A DNA stretch of 64,000 nucleotides from Methanolinea mesophila (GCF_017873855.1 NZ_JAGGKR010000001.1:1-64000); one strand, 5' to 3'; counted from the stretch's first letter, positions 24,661 to 34,662 are shown. Numbers and translations are program-made. Notes: generated by a model not told the origin, from the sequence alone.

Positions 24661-27531
24661 CTACCGGGTGTCGGGCTTCCCGAATCCCCGGTAGGCTCCT
24701 TTCGGGACCGAAATAACGAACCGCGCTCCCTTTCCCGGTTCACCGTTCTCCGCGATGGAGATCCCGGTGATCGCCAGGATCTCCCTGGAAAGGAACAGGC
24801 CGAGACCGGTATGTTTTCCAAAACCATGTTCGAAGAGATGAGCCTTGTCTTCCGGCGGGATCCCGACCCCGTCGTCTGCAAATACTATGGTCATTTCCTT
24901 GCCGGTCTCGTGACACGTGACCGTGATTGTCGTGAACGGTGGAGCATATCGGAGGGAATTATCGATCAGGTTATAGAACACCTTCAACAGTAGGGGGTCG
25001 GCAAATATCTCCGCACCGCTGCACGTAACGGTCAGGGTCACCTGCGAGAGGTCGAACGCCTTCGCGGCGGCGGTTACCAGATCCCTGATATTCTGCCATG
25101 TCGACGCATTGACCCCAATCTCCTGATATTCCCTGGTGAACTCGATCTGGTGCTGAATCGTCTTTACCGCCTGATACAGGTGGCCGAAATATTCCTTCAC
25201 TTCGGGGCTTTTTTCCGCGTCGCCGGCAAGTTCGAGATATCCCTCGAGGATCGCGACCTGGTTCAGGATATCGTGCCGGGTGATCCCGGAGAGCAGGTTG
25301 AGTTTCTTGTTTGCCTGGCGGAGGGCATTTTCGGCTCCGACCTGGTCGGTGATATCCATGATCGAGACCAGGACCTTTTGCCAGGTCGATTCGTATCCGG
25401 GTACGATGGAGCACCGGATCAGGATATTCATCGCTTCCCCGTTCAGCCTACAGTTGATGCTTTCTCCATGGAATTCGAGAGCTCCGGAGGCGAAGGACAC
25501 GATCTCATCCCGGAACGCGGCGTAGGAATCCCCGGTGAAGATCGGACCGATACCTTGAGAAAACGGTTCTTCGGATTCTACCCCGTACATAGCCCTGGTC
25601 GCCGCATTGATCTTGTTCACCTTTACCATCCGGGTGCAGGCGATCAGGTCGTCGGGATGGGTCGCGAAATGCCCGGAAATGTCCTTGACTCCTTCCTCAT
25701 GTTTTGCGTCAATCCAGGATTTCACCGCGGAAATATCCTCTTCCCACAGGGAGACCGGGGATTCCTCGAAGAGCACTCGATACCTCTTTTCGCTCTCGAT
25801 CATTGCCTCTTCTGTGCGCTTCCGGTCGGTAATATCGGTCATTACCAGGAGCACGCAGGGCTCGTTCATGTAGGTAATGCGCGAACCCCGGAGTATCACG
25901 GTCGTGTTGTGGTCGTGCCCGGTCAGGATCTCCACCTCGTAAGGGTTGAGGTTCTCCCCGGAGAAGCGACGCTTCAGGTTTTGCTCCACATCGTCCCGTT
26001 GCGCCCCGACTATGTACGCGGGTCCGTAGGTCCCGATGACCTGCCCGGCCGGGAGGCCGATACTGTTCAGCGCGGCGGCATTGGCGTACCGGATTATTCC
26101 TTTATCGTCATAGATAACGATGAAATCGGGGAGGTTCTCCACGAGACCGCGGTTGAACTCCTCGCTTTCGCGGAGCGCCTTTTCGGCCATTACCCGATCC
26201 GTGATATCCGCCATGACATAATTGAACCCTGTGACGGTCCCCTCGGTCAGGATGGGGGTCTCGGTGACCCTGATGTTCCGTTCCTTCCCTTCCCGGGTCA
26301 GGATCCTGAAGACATTTTCGCTGCATTCACCGTCGTCCCTCCGGGCGAAGATTTCCGATACCCGGGGGAGGTCATCGGGATGGACAAAGAGGCTGAAGTG
26401 TTTGCCCGTCACCTCTTCCGGGGAATACCCGTAGAGCCTGCCGATAACCGGGCTCACATACCTGATGATGCCCTGGAGATCAATGGTCAGGATAACGTCG
26501 CTGATATTCTCGACCAGCTGGCGGTAATGCTCACGGCTTTTTCTCACCTCCTCCTGCATTCGTCTCCGTTCGGTGACATCGAGGATTATTCCGTCGATCG
26601 ATACGACGGTTCCCCCATGGTTCACCGCCGGGCGCCCGCGTTCGACATAGGTGCAGATCCTCCCTGATTTGTGGCGGAAGCGGTATTCTACCTCGAACGG
26701 TTTATTTTGCAGGATGGCCTCTTCCACAGCAGCCAGGACCCGGGCACGATCCTCCGGCAGAATGAACGAATCGATGGAGCAGACCTTCCCCGATTTCAAT
26801 TCCTTTTGAGTATATCCCGTCAGTACCGGCACCTGGTCGTTGAAGAACTCCATTCTGTTCCCCTCCGGAGTGACATAAAGCCGGTAGACGATCCCCGGAA
26901 GGTTCCGGGCAAGCGTGCGAAACCGCTCTTCGCTCTCCCGGAGGTCATTCTCCTCTTTTTTCCTTGCGGTAACATCTGAGATTGACATCCGGACCCGGCT
27001 CGTTCCAGGTTCGGTGCCGCGAACGCCTGTCCCGTCGACCCGGATGAAGACCGGGGTTGCCTCACCACGGAGGAGTTCGAGTTCACACGTCTGCATCTGT
27101 TCGTGCCGAAGGGCGTTATCGATAAACGCAAGGAAAACCGGGATGCTTGACTGGTGCAGAAACGACTGGAAACGCCTCCCGAGAATCTTCTCCCGCACGA
27201 TCCGGAGGAGCCTGCACCCTGTCAGGTTCGCCTCGAGAACCCTTCCGGCAGTGTCGACGGTGAAATATCCCACGGGTGCGAAGTTATAGAGGTCTTCGTA
27301 CTTCTCCCGGAGAACCTCTGCGTCTCTCCGGGCCCGTTCCAGATCCTCGTTCTGCAGCTCGAGCTCGACCTGGTGTACCTGAAGCTCGTGGATCAGTGCC
27401 TGATCGTCGGTAATCTGCGAAACTGGCGGCGTTTGTGCCGCCTTCAGATTTATCGTCTCTTCTGCACGTTCACGCAGCGTCCCGGAAATATCCTCTGCAG
27501 ATTCTTTGGTTTTTCTTTTCTTCTCCCCCAC
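24661..27531 (-). CDS. soluble multi-PAS sensor histidine kinase
   Basis: The 956-residue protein lacks membrane segments. A charged coiled-coil N-terminus (about 1-75) is followed by five PAS units (about 78-185, 200-330, 335-455, 460-575, 580-730). The H-box ITRHDILNQ is followed by HATPase_c with NLIDNSLRYAP, FADDGVGIP and GLGLFLSREI. The catalytic part is highly similar to that of the MASE1 kinase at the left end. Cytoplasmic PAS kinases of methanogens often sense redox or small ligands; none is identifiable here. The CheB-CheR-PAS hybrid gene lies 193 bp upstream on the same strand and may share its signal. Confidence 0.93.
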   Translation of the reverse strand: MGEKKRKTKESAEDISGTLRERAEETINLKAAQTPPVSQITDDQALIHELQVHQVELELQNEDLERARRDAEVLREKYEDLYNFAPVGYFTVDTAGRVLEANLTGCRLLRIVREKILGRRFQSFLHQSSIPVFLAFIDNALRHEQMQTCELELLRGEATPVFIRVDGTGVRGTEPGTSRVRMSISDVTARKKEENDLRESEERFRTLARNLPGIVYRLYVTPEGNRMEFFNDQVPVLTGYTQKELKSGKVCSIDSFILPEDRARVLAAVEEAILQNKPFEVEYRFRHKSGRICTYVERGRPAVNHGGTVVSIDGIILDVTERRRMQEEVRKSREHYRQLVENISDVILTIDLQGIIRYVSPVIGRLYGYSPEEVTGKHFSLFVHPDDLPRVSEIFARRDDGECSENVFRILTREGKERNIRVTETPILTEGTVTGFNYVMADITDRVMAEKALRESEEFNRGLVENLPDFIVIYDDKGIIRYANAAALNSIGLPAGQVIGTYGPAYIVGAQRDDVEQNLKRRFSGENLNPYEVEILTGHDHNTTVILRGSRITYMNEPCVLLVMTDITDRKRTEEAMIESEKRYRVLFEESPVSLWEEDISAVKSWIDAKHEEGVKDISGHFATHPDDLIACTRMVKVNKINAATRAMYGVESEEPFSQGIGPIFTGDSYAAFRDEIVSFASGALEFHGESINCRLNGEAMNILIRCSIVPGYESTWQKVLVSIMDITDQVGAENALRQANKKLNLLSGITRHDILNQVAILEGYLELAGDAEKSPEVKEYFGHLYQAVKTIQHQIEFTREYQEIGVNASTWQNIRDLVTAAAKAFDLSQVTLTVTCSGAEIFADPLLLKVFYNLIDNSLRYAPPFTTITVTCHETGKEMTIVFADDGVGIPPEDKAHLFEHGFGKHTGLGLFLSREILAITGISIAENGEPGKGARFVISVPKGAYRGFGKPDTR

Positions 27532-27724
27532 TCACGTTCTCCCCCCTGATTTTTCCATGTTGCGGCCCGGTACGATGATTCTATCGGTGTACCGAATGCC
27601 TGATCTTCCCGGGCGGTCCCCTTCCGGACCGATCATTGCCATATATCACATGCCCGCCGAAGAATTCATCGGACCGAATAAGGGTTTGTTCCTGCACCAT
27701 CGTTGGTTCTGATCCCTCCGCATC

Positions 27725-30700
27725 TCATACGGTGTTGTTACCCTCAGATCCCTGACACGGCTCCTGCGTGCGATTCGTGATATCTTCTATCGCGAGCAGG
27801 ATGTAACCCGGCGAAGGTTCATCGGTGACAATCTGCCGGGCGTTGAGGAGCATCACCCTTTCGCCGATATTCGGGAACGTATGCCTGACCTCGTAATTAT
27901 CAAGCACAGTCTTTTCCGGAAGGATCGTTTCCAGAAGTTTCCGGAGATCGGGAATATCCCACTGCCCGTTCCCCAGGGTATAGAGGTTTTTATCTTCGGT
28001 AGCGTCCTTGAGCACATGGAACGTCTGGTAGAACGCGCGGTTTGCGGTGACCACCCTCATTTTATCGTTCAGGACCAGCAGGGGTTCTCTCATCGTGGAA
28101 ATAATCGCTTCGGCGAACTTGCGGGCGGCGGAAAGCTCTTTCTCCTTCTGTTTTACCGCGGTCATATCGATGAAGGTGATGACCAGCCCGTCGATGAGGT
28201 TATCTATCGTCCTGTAGGGGATTATCCGGACCTGGAACCACCGCTTATCCCTCGTGGGGATCTCTTTCTCGACGAAGGCAAGCGTTTCAAGAACAGTCTT
28301 CGCATCTTTCTCCAGGTCGGGATAGACCAGATCCGAGTTGATATCGGTGATCGGTCTTCCTTCGTCCGCATCGATGAGGTGGATTATCCTGACTGCCGAA
28401 GGTGTGAAACGCCTGATATTCAGGTCGTCGTCGGTGAAGATGGTCGCTATCTCGGTGCTGTTGAGCAGGTTCCGCATGTCATCGCTCGCCCGCGAGAACT
28501 CATCCAGCCTTCCCTGCAGTTCGGCATTGACCGTCTGGAGCTCCTCGTTCATGGACTGCAGTTCCTCCTTCGAAGTGGTCAGCTCCTCGTTCGTGGACTG
28601 CAGTTCCTCATTAGTGGACTGTAGTTCTTCGTTCGAGGACATCAGTTCTTCCTGGGAGGTCTGCATCTCCTCCCGGAGCGTCTGGCGTTCCTCGAGACTC
28701 TGCTGCAGCTCTTTCTCAAGTTCCTGGACTCTTACACTCTTGGTCTTGGAAACAGGTTTTGATTTCTCCGGGGTTTTCTCCTTCAGAGGGGGTACCGCAT
28801 CCTGGAAGACGATAAGGACCAGACCTGCAAGGGTCCGCGGTTCTTTGATCACGTCGATGGTACAGTCCGTGTTCTGGACCCCGCCGTTCGTCGACACGGG
28901 AAGGTTTCTCACCGTAATGCTCGTCTGATCTCTCACCGCTTTCTGGAACGCGCTGATCAATTCGTAGCGAAGCCCTTCGCGGGCCATGGCAAAAATGTTC
29001 CAGTTGGCTTTTCCTGCGGCAGGTTCGAGGAACTTCCCGGTACGGCCGTTCACGTAGAGGATATCCCCTTCCTTCGTCGTGAGTACCGCCGGGGGGGCAT
29101 ACTGGTTCAGGATAAGACGGTCGGTCTGGGACTGGAGATTGATGACCGGGTGGCTTCCGGCTTGGATCTCATGGGGACTCGGCTTTTTCGGGAAGAAAGA
29201 GATGGGAAACTCGAGCTGTTCGGGGAGGATGAAGGTATCCATCCTCTTGTAGATCCTCATCTTCACATCGATGGGGGTGAAGAGGCTGGTGAATGCCCCC
29301 ACGGTCTCGGCGCTCCCCAGGAGCAGGACGCCGCCCGCTTTCAGCGAATAGAAGAAGAGGGGAATAAGTTTCTTCTGCAGTTCCGGCTCAAGGTAAATTA
29401 AAAGATTCCTGCAGGAGAGAATATCCAGTTTAGTGAACGGGGGGTCCATGATAAGGTTTTGCGTGGCGAAGATCACCATCTCCCTGATATCTTTTTTCAC
29501 GCGGTACCCGCTCTTCTCCTCAATAAAAAACTTCGAGAGCCGTTTGACGGTGACATCTGAGGCGATGTTCTGGGGATAATACCCCTGTCTCGCTTTCTCG
29601 ATAGCGTCTGCGTCGAGATCGGTGGCGAAGACCTGCAGGCCGTAATTCGCGTTCGTCTTCACCTTATCCCTGGCTTCCCGGAACACGATGGCCAGGGAAT
29701 AGGCCTCTTCCCCGGTCGAACAGCCGGCGATCCATGCACGGAATACGGTGCCTTCGGGATGTTCCTTTAAGAGGGGGACTAACACCTGGTCCCGGAGGTG
29801 GTCCCATACGGGCGGGTCACGAAAGAAACTGGTGACCCCGATCAGGAGTTCGCGGAAAAGGAGGTCGAGTTCTCCGGGGTTCTCCTGCAAAAAAGTGACA
29901 TACCCGGAGATTTTATCTATCTGGTGGATCGCCATCCTCCGCTCTATCCTGCGGTTCATCGAGCTCTTCTTATAAAGCGAGAAGTCGTTTCCGGTATGTT
30001 CACGGAGCAGGATGAATATTTTCGCCAGGGAACCAAGGGACTTTTTCTCGACTTCCGGTTCTGGCGCGTGGATCGCGGGGACGTGGCGGGTATAGATAAG
30101 GATCTTCTCCGGCAGTTCGTCTGCGGACGCGATGATGTCCGCAACACCCGCTTCGATTGCACTTCGCGGCATCCCGTCGAACCGGGCGTTGTCGGGGTCC
30201 TGGATGAATACTCCTCCCATCTTCTCCTTGATCGCACGAAGCCCCATCGTGCCGTCGGTGCCCATGCCGGAGAGGATGACCCCTATGCTCAGTTCTTTCC
30301 GGTCTTCTGCGAGCGTGCGAAAGAACGCGTCGATAGGGAGGCGGAGTCCTCTCGGGGCGGCAGGTTCGACAAGATAAAGGACCCCGTGAAGGATTGTCAG
30401 GTCCTTGTTCGGCGGTATCACGTAGACATGGTTCGGTAGTGCATCCATGCCATCCTCGATCTGCTGGACTTCCATGACAGTCGAACGCTGGAGGAGCTCC
30501 GGCATGGCGCCCTTATGGGTGGGATCGAGGTGCTGGACAATAACGAATGCCATCCCTGTATCAGAAGGAGTATTGCTTAAGAACTGTTCAAGTGCCTCGA
30601 GCCCACCCGCAGATGCACCTATACCGACGATCGGAAACTCGTCTCCGTTCCGTTTTCCGGCTTTTTTCTTTTTCGTCTGCCTGGCCGTCTTCGAAACGGC

Positions 30701-30814
30701 CGTGGTCTTTTGTTTTGTGGCCGTTTTCTCCTTTTTCTCATCTGTTTCTGGGGTCATCATCGTATCCGCCATTTCACACGAACTGGTATCATTAATATCA
30801 TCCTGATCCGTCAC
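27725..30814 (-). CDS. CheB-CheR-PAS hybrid signalling protein
   Basis: The 1029-residue protein joins a CheB methylesterase domain (about 60-245; catalytic S68 in GASAGG, H95 in VQHLDP, D187 in SGMGTDG), a CheR methyltransferase domain (about 270-530; GVTSFFRDP, GCSTGEEAYS), a PAS-like region, a long coiled coil (about 695-790) made of NEELQSTNEEL heptads, and two C-terminal PAS domains. A Lys/Thr-rich linker precedes CheB. No receiver, kinase or chemotaxis gene is adjacent, so methyl-accepting chemoreceptors are not the evident target. Such hybrids are known in many bacteria and archaea, with mostly unknown partners. Confidence 0.92.
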   Translation of the reverse strand: MTDQDDINDTSSCEMADTMMTPETDEKKEKTATKQKTTAVSKTARQTKKKKAGKRNGDEFPIVGIGASAGGLEALEQFLSNTPSDTGMAFVIVQHLDPTHKGAMPELLQRSTVMEVQQIEDGMDALPNHVYVIPPNKDLTILHGVLYLVEPAAPRGLRLPIDAFFRTLAEDRKELSIGVILSGMGTDGTMGLRAIKEKMGGVFIQDPDNARFDGMPRSAIEAGVADIIASADELPEKILIYTRHVPAIHAPEPEVEKKSLGSLAKIFILLREHTGNDFSLYKKSSMNRRIERRMAIHQIDKISGYVTFLQENPGELDLLFRELLIGVTSFFRDPPVWDHLRDQVLVPLLKEHPEGTVFRAWIAGCSTGEEAYSLAIVFREARDKVKTNANYGLQVFATDLDADAIEKARQGYYPQNIASDVTVKRLSKFFIEEKSGYRVKKDIREMVIFATQNLIMDPPFTKLDILSCRNLLIYLEPELQKKLIPLFFYSLKAGGVLLLGSAETVGAFTSLFTPIDVKMRIYKRMDTFILPEQLEFPISFFPKKPSPHEIQAGSHPVINLQSQTDRLILNQYAPPAVLTTKEGDILYVNGRTGKFLEPAAGKANWNIFAMAREGLRYELISAFQKAVRDQTSITVRNLPVSTNGGVQNTDCTIDVIKEPRTLAGLVLIVFQDAVPPLKEKTPEKSKPVSKTKSVRVQELEKELQQSLEERQTLREEMQTSQEELMSSNEELQSTNEELQSTNEELTTSKEELQSMNEELQTVNAELQGRLDEFSRASDDMRNLLNSTEIATIFTDDDLNIRRFTPSAVRIIHLIDADEGRPITDINSDLVYPDLEKDAKTVLETLAFVEKEIPTRDKRWFQVRIIPYRTIDNLIDGLVITFIDMTAVKQKEKELSAARKFAEAIISTMREPLLVLNDKMRVVTANRAFYQTFHVLKDATEDKNLYTLGNGQWDIPDLRKLLETILPEKTVLDNYEVRHTFPNIGERVMLLNARQIVTDEPSPGYILLAIEDITNRTQEPCQGSEGNNTV

Positions 30815-31151
30815 GGGTCCTTTCTCCCTGGCAGCAGGAGGGGTCCTCTCCGATCGTTATGCAACGAGAACGTCCCCCTGCATATTCGCATCGGAACCGC
30901 CGCGTAGTCATTCGCATCGGACCAGGTTATCCCGGCTCAGTTAACGACAGGGTATGTAAGTGCATAATTATACGAACTCCTATAAACGTGCCGATATATG
31001 GGATGAATCAGGACGCAGGAATAAAAATCTGTCGTGGTTCCCCCGGGTTCGACAGCTCATCCCAGGCAGGCAAATGTCTGTTGCGGACTGCGACTGCCTG
31101 GTCCTTCGCATGATGTGCGGCACATAGTCGAACCCGGTGGTCTCGATTTGT
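30815..31151. other. spacer with AT-rich promoter candidates
   Basis: No gene is supported. AT-rich elements around 30964-30972 (ATAATTATAC) and 30978-30984 (CTATAAA) could drive the CheB-CheR-PAS gene on the minus strand with a leader of 100-150 nt. Confidence 0.3.
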
Positions 31152-31991
31152 TTACGGGTGTATCCCCATGACCGTAAGAAACATCCAGGCGCACAGGAAC
31201 CGGCCTTCGGCATCCGCGTCCTTCAATCCCTGCAACCACTCTATGGATTCGCGTTCCGAGAGAGCGCCCGTGGAGACCGCCGAGGCGAGCATGTCCGGGA
31301 GGGCATACACCTTTGACACCGTAGAGTAATCGGTCATGACAACCGGCTGAGGTATAATGCAGATCTCTTCGAGCCCTGCGTCCCTGAACAAACGGGGAAG
31401 TTGCCTCCCAATCCACCCGCACGGTACGACATCGCAGAAATAATCGAGGACCCGGCGCGTAACGTTCTTGTCAGCGGGATCGAAAAGAGGGGACCCCCAG
31501 TCGGGCTCGACCGCCACGAGTCGTCCACCCGGCCGGATCACCCGTGCGAGCTCGGCGACAACAGGACCCGGGTCGCCGATATGCTGGAGCGTCCGGTCGA
31601 TCCGCACCGCATCGAAAGACTTGTCGGGGAACTGCAGTTTGTGGAGATCACCGGTCAGGAAATCCAGCGGGAGGTCTTTTCCCGTCACGTAGGATCTGGC
31701 CTGGCAGATCATCGTTTCGCTTATGTCGACCCCGGTCACCCGCCCCCTCGTACCAACCATCGAGGCCAGCCGGATGGCGTCGAAGCCAACCCCGCACCCC
31801 GCCTCGAGCACGGCCGAACCGTCCCGGAGATCGAGCAGGCGGTAAGTATGCTCCTTGATCTCCCGAAAACACCGGAGTGAATCGATAAACTCGAGGTAAT
31901 CGGTATAGATACGGCGTTCCTTTGTCGTATCGACGTGGGTGAACCCGTCGTACAACTCGTCCTTTACCATGACCCGTACTCTGGAATTCAT
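31152..31991 (-). CDS. class I SAM-dependent methyltransferase
   Basis: The 279-residue protein carries the methyltransferase motif I VLEAGCGVGFDAIRLA, the second-strand acidic residue in TGVDISETMI, FPDKSFDAVRIDRTLQHI, and the post-motif RPGGRLVAVEPDW. It resembles the UbiE/COQ5-like small-molecule methyltransferases (VLEAGCGTG type). The substrate is unknown; quinone methylation is unlikely in this organism. ATG 31970 (seven codons in) is an equally possible start, since neither has a clear ribosome-binding site. Confidence 0.85.
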   Translation of the reverse strand: MNSRVRVMVKDELYDGFTHVDTTKERRIYTDYLEFIDSLRCFREIKEHTYRLLDLRDGSAVLEAGCGVGFDAIRLASMVGTRGRVTGVDISETMICQARSYVTGKDLPLDFLTGDLHKLQFPDKSFDAVRIDRTLQHIGDPGPVVAELARVIRPGGRLVAVEPDWGSPLFDPADKNVTRRVLDYFCDVVPCGWIGRQLPRLFRDAGLEEICIIPQPVVMTDYSTVSKVYALPDMLASAVSTGALSERESIEWLQGLKDADAEGRFLCAWMFLTVMGIHP

Positions 31992-32226
31992 CCATTAATA
32001 TGCCGCCGGTTTCCGAATGCCTGGGTATCAAAATCGAAGCTGCTGAGGTCACATTCACATGAGATTCGAAGAATTGAGTTCGCATCCACGAATAATCCCG
32101 CGAGCGGTAATTGTGCCACAGCAGGAACGGCAGAAGGGAGAGTGACAAATCTCTTATCCTGATGGGATACCGGTAGGAATACCCGGATTTTACTACGGAT
32201 GTCCTGCGCGAATATCTGTTGATTCT

Positions 32227-32382
32227 TTAATATGAAGCGAACCTTTCGATGCAATCATGCGGTATTACACCTAATCCTCCGCAATGCGTGCAAAAGCGGG
32301 TCACTTTTGTTGTAGAACTCCTTCCTTTGCAATACGGACACGTTATATCCTTGCCACATTTCGGGCAAATTCTCCGCGACAT
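32227..32382 (-). CDS. 51-residue zinc-ribbon protein
   Basis: A short minus-strand gene: ATG 32380-32382, stop TAA 32227-32229. The product has four cysteine pairs or knuckles: CPKC near residue 6, CPYC near 15, CTHC near 31 and a lone Cys near 44. The glycines after CxxC (CGK, CKG, CGG) resemble the zinc domain of DnaJ. It probably folds around one or two zinc ions. The partner is unknown. An AT-rich TATA candidate (CTATAAC, about 32407-32413) is well placed for a short leader. Lower G+C than the neighbours. Confidence 0.6.
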   Translation of the reverse strand: MSRRICPKCGKDITCPYCKGRSSTTKVTRFCTHCGGLGVIPHDCIERFASY

Positions 32383-32497
32383 ACTCGTAGTTCCCATCCG
32401 GAAACAGTTATAGATTTTTGCCTATCGTGAGAAGTGAATCCCTCACATTCCACAATCAAATTTTATTAAAACAGGAATGAAACCATGAACGAATTTA

Positions 32498-32572
32498 TGC
32501 TGCTATGGGGATTCGAACCCCAGTCGCGGGCGTGAGAGGCCCGCATGATTGGCCGGACTACACTATAGCAGC
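32498..32572 (-). tRNA. tRNA-Glu (anticodon CTC)
   Basis: On the minus strand the acceptor arms GCTGCTA (5') and TAGCAGC (3') pair perfectly, followed by the discriminator A. The D-arm GTGTAGTCCGGCCAATCA is typical of tRNA-Glu. The anticodon stem CGGGC/GCCCG encloses loop CTCTCAC, with CTC as anticodon. The T arm is TGGGG-TTCGAAT-CCCCA. The 3' CCA is not encoded. No intron is seen. Confidence 0.95.
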
Positions 32573-32601
32573 AAATTGCTCTATAACATCAGGCCTAGTG
32601 C

Positions 32602-32612
32602 TAAATAAATAT
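32602..32612 (-). promoter_or_regulatory. TATA box of tRNA-Glu
   Basis: On the minus strand ATATTTATTTAG lies about 38 bp before the tRNA 5' end, giving a predicted transcript start near 32585 and a short 5' leader to be removed by RNase P. Confidence 0.5.
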
Positions 32613-32671
32613 GTTGATTCCATACCTGGAATTGGAGATTCCCGGGGGATTGCAGGTTCGGTTTCCCCGGG

Positions 32672-33082
32672 TTACCCGGTCGACTCGTGGTAATGGGTGA
32701 CCGTCCACTCCCCGTCGATCTTCTGCCAGAGCCATGTCTCGGTGAAGGAGTAGGTGGTCTCCGGGGCTGCATCGTCCCGCTGAATCTGCCCGTCCCCGTA
32801 CCCGATCCACACGGCCGACTGGGGGGAGAACACGAGAATCTCGGATTTCACCACCCGCAGCCTCAAACTCTTCGTCCCCCCGTATTCCTCCCCGAAGAAC
32901 GCGAGAAGCGATTTAAGGGTATAATGACGGTTATTTAAAAAGAACATCCCGCCCGGCTTCCGGGTCAGGCGGGTAAACGTCTTCGCCCAGTTCCCCGTCT
33001 CCGCCGCGGACACGATATCCGCCATCAGCGCATTGATCGTGCGCTCGATCTCTTTTCTTGTCGCCCCATCGATACCCGTCAT
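32672..33082 (-). CDS. SnoaL/NTF2-like cone-fold protein
   Basis: The 136-residue protein starts at ATG 33082. The pattern of an N-terminal helix pair (KEIERTINALMADIVSAAETGNWAKTF) followed by curved strands (GGMFFLNNRHYTL, LRLRVVKSEILVFS, AVWIGYG) and the final ETWLWQKIDGEWTVTHYHES is typical of SnoaL-like/DUF4440 proteins of the NTF2 superfamily. These are small homodimers with varied roles, from isomerases to scaffold domains. No active-site residues can be assigned. Codons in the frame upstream of 33082 do not look coding, and a TATA-like AT run at 33115-33127 supports this start. Confidence 0.8.
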   Translation of the reverse strand: MTGIDGATRKEIERTINALMADIVSAAETGNWAKTFTRLTRKPGGMFFLNNRHYTLKSLLAFFGEEYGGTKSLRLRVVKSEILVFSPQSAVWIGYGDGQIQRDDAAPETTYSFTETWLWQKIDGEWTVTHYHESTG

Positions 33083-33549
33083 CTGATTCCCCACATTCTT
33101 CTGACTGTGATCACGGAATAAAAATTTTGTCCCGGGAGGCGGGATCTTCAGACAGTGGGATTGCGGGCGATTCATGCATGATTCAGGGCCTGTCCGGATA
33201 ACCGACGGTCGTAGGCAGTGACCCGGACGGAAAAGCCGGATGATGTGGATCTTATGAGCCCGGATTCCGGCGTGTTCTTTGCACCGGTTAATGCGCCCGT
33301 GCATTCTTTCACCGGGGCTGAGGATTCCTTGAGGGACGGGCAGGAACCCGGTGCAGCACTGAGTTTTCTTCAATTCATCCCTCACGGTCATACCTCTGTG
33401 TGCTGATCAGGGTTTGTAGTGCCTTGGCGGGCACGGTGTTTTCGCGAGGCAATGGAATTCCGTTCGTCCCGATGCGGAAATCCGCAAGGATTCCTGCATA
33501 CAACCCACAGGTTTTTCTGGCAAATCCTGCCATTAATATAGAGACACTC
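33083..33549. other. spacer between divergent genes
   Basis: About 470 bp with no supported gene. The left end holds the TATA-like AT run for the NTF2-fold gene; the right end (TTAATATA at 33533-33540) is too close to ATG 33550 to be its TATA box, so the GTPase promoter must lie further left. Confidence 0.3.
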
Positions 33550-34662
33550 ATGGCAGGGCTTGAGGACGAGATCCGCGAACTCGAGGACGAACTCCAGCGG
33601 ACGCCCTACAACAAGGCCACTTCGAAGCATATCGGGCGGGTAAAGGCCAAGATCGCCAAGCTCCGCGACGAAGCGGTGAACCGGGCCATGAAATCCTCCG
33701 GGGGAGGGGAAGGGTACTCGGTCAAGAAATCGGGTGACGCCACCGTGGTGCTGGTGGGGTTCCCCTCGACCGGTAAGAGTACCCTCCTCAACCAGCTCAC
33801 CGGGACGAAGAGCGAGGTGGGGGCGTACGCGTTCACCACCCTTACCGTGGTCCCCGGAGCCCTTGAGTACAAAGGGGCCCGGATCCAGATCCTCGATATC
33901 CCCGGTCTGATCGCCGGGGCCGCCATGGGAAAAGGGAGAGGCAAGGAGGTCATCGGAGTGGTCCGGAGCGCGGACATGATCGTGATCCTGGTGGACGTGT
34001 ACAACCAGGGGCACGTCGACGTGCTGATGAAGGAACTCTACGATGCAGGGATCCGGATCAACAAGGAACGCCCCGACATCACCATCAAGAAGACCGCCTA
34101 CGGGGGGGTGAAGGTGAGTGCCGTGGGGGCGCTCGACCTCGACCTCGACGAGATCAGGAGCATCCTCTCCGAGAACAAGATGATGAACGCCGAGATCCTG
34201 ATCCGTGGCAATGCGACGCAGGACGAGCTGATCGACGCCATGATGGGGAACAGGGTCTATATCCCGGCGATCATCGCCGTGAACAAGGTGGACCTCGTCG
34301 ACGAGAAGGTGAAGACCGCCATAGAAGACGATATCAACCGGCGCTTCGCGATGAACCCGGCGATGATCTCCGCCGCCACCGGATTCCACATGGAGGAGCT
34401 CAAGGAGGAGATCTACCAGAGTCTCGGGTTCATGCGGGTATATTTAAAGCCCCAGTCAGGGGAGGCGGACCTCGAGGAACCACTGATCGTCCGTACCGGC
34501 AGCACGGTCGAGGACGTGTGCAGGAAGCTCCATCGTGATTTCGTGGACCGGTTCCGGTTCGCAAGAGTGTGGGGCCGTTCGGTGAAGCATCCCGGCCAGA
34601 GAGTGGGACTTGTGCACCGTCTCAGGGAAGGCGACCTGCTCACGATAATTATCGAGCATTGA
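33550..34662 (+). CDS. DRG-family GTPase with TGS domain
   Basis: The 370-residue protein starts at ATG 33550 (MAGLEDEIRELEDELQRTP), the usual N-terminus of archaeal/eukaryal DRG proteins. It has a helix-turn basic segment, the Obg-type G domain with G1 GFPSTGKST, G3 DIPGLIAGAAMGKGRG and G4 NKVD, the S5D2L-like insertion between G3 and G4, and a C-terminal TGS domain (ADLEEPLIVRTGSTVEDVC to GDLLTIIIEH). DRG proteins bind ribosomes and assist translation. The open frame before 33550 is not protein-like. Confidence 0.95.
   Translation: MAGLEDEIRELEDELQRTPYNKATSKHIGRVKAKIAKLRDEAVNRAMKSSGGGEGYSVKKSGDATVVLVGFPSTGKSTLLNQLTGTKSEVGAYAFTTLTVVPGALEYKGARIQILDIPGLIAGAAMGKGRGKEVIGVVRSADMIVILVDVYNQGHVDVLMKELYDAGIRINKERPDITIKKTAYGGVKVSAVGALDLDLDEIRSILSENKMMNAEILIRGNATQDELIDAMMGNRVYIPAIIAVNKVDLVDEKVKTAIEDDINRRFAMNPAMISAATGFHMEELKEEIYQSLGFMRVYLKPQSGEADLEEPLIVRTGSTVEDVCRKLHRDFVDRFRFARVWGRSVKHPGQRVGLVHRLREGDLLTIIIEH

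Noticed and set aside
25150-26667. 505-residue plus-strand open frame across the second kinase
   Set aside because: Antisense shadow of the PAS domains; no recognisable motif.
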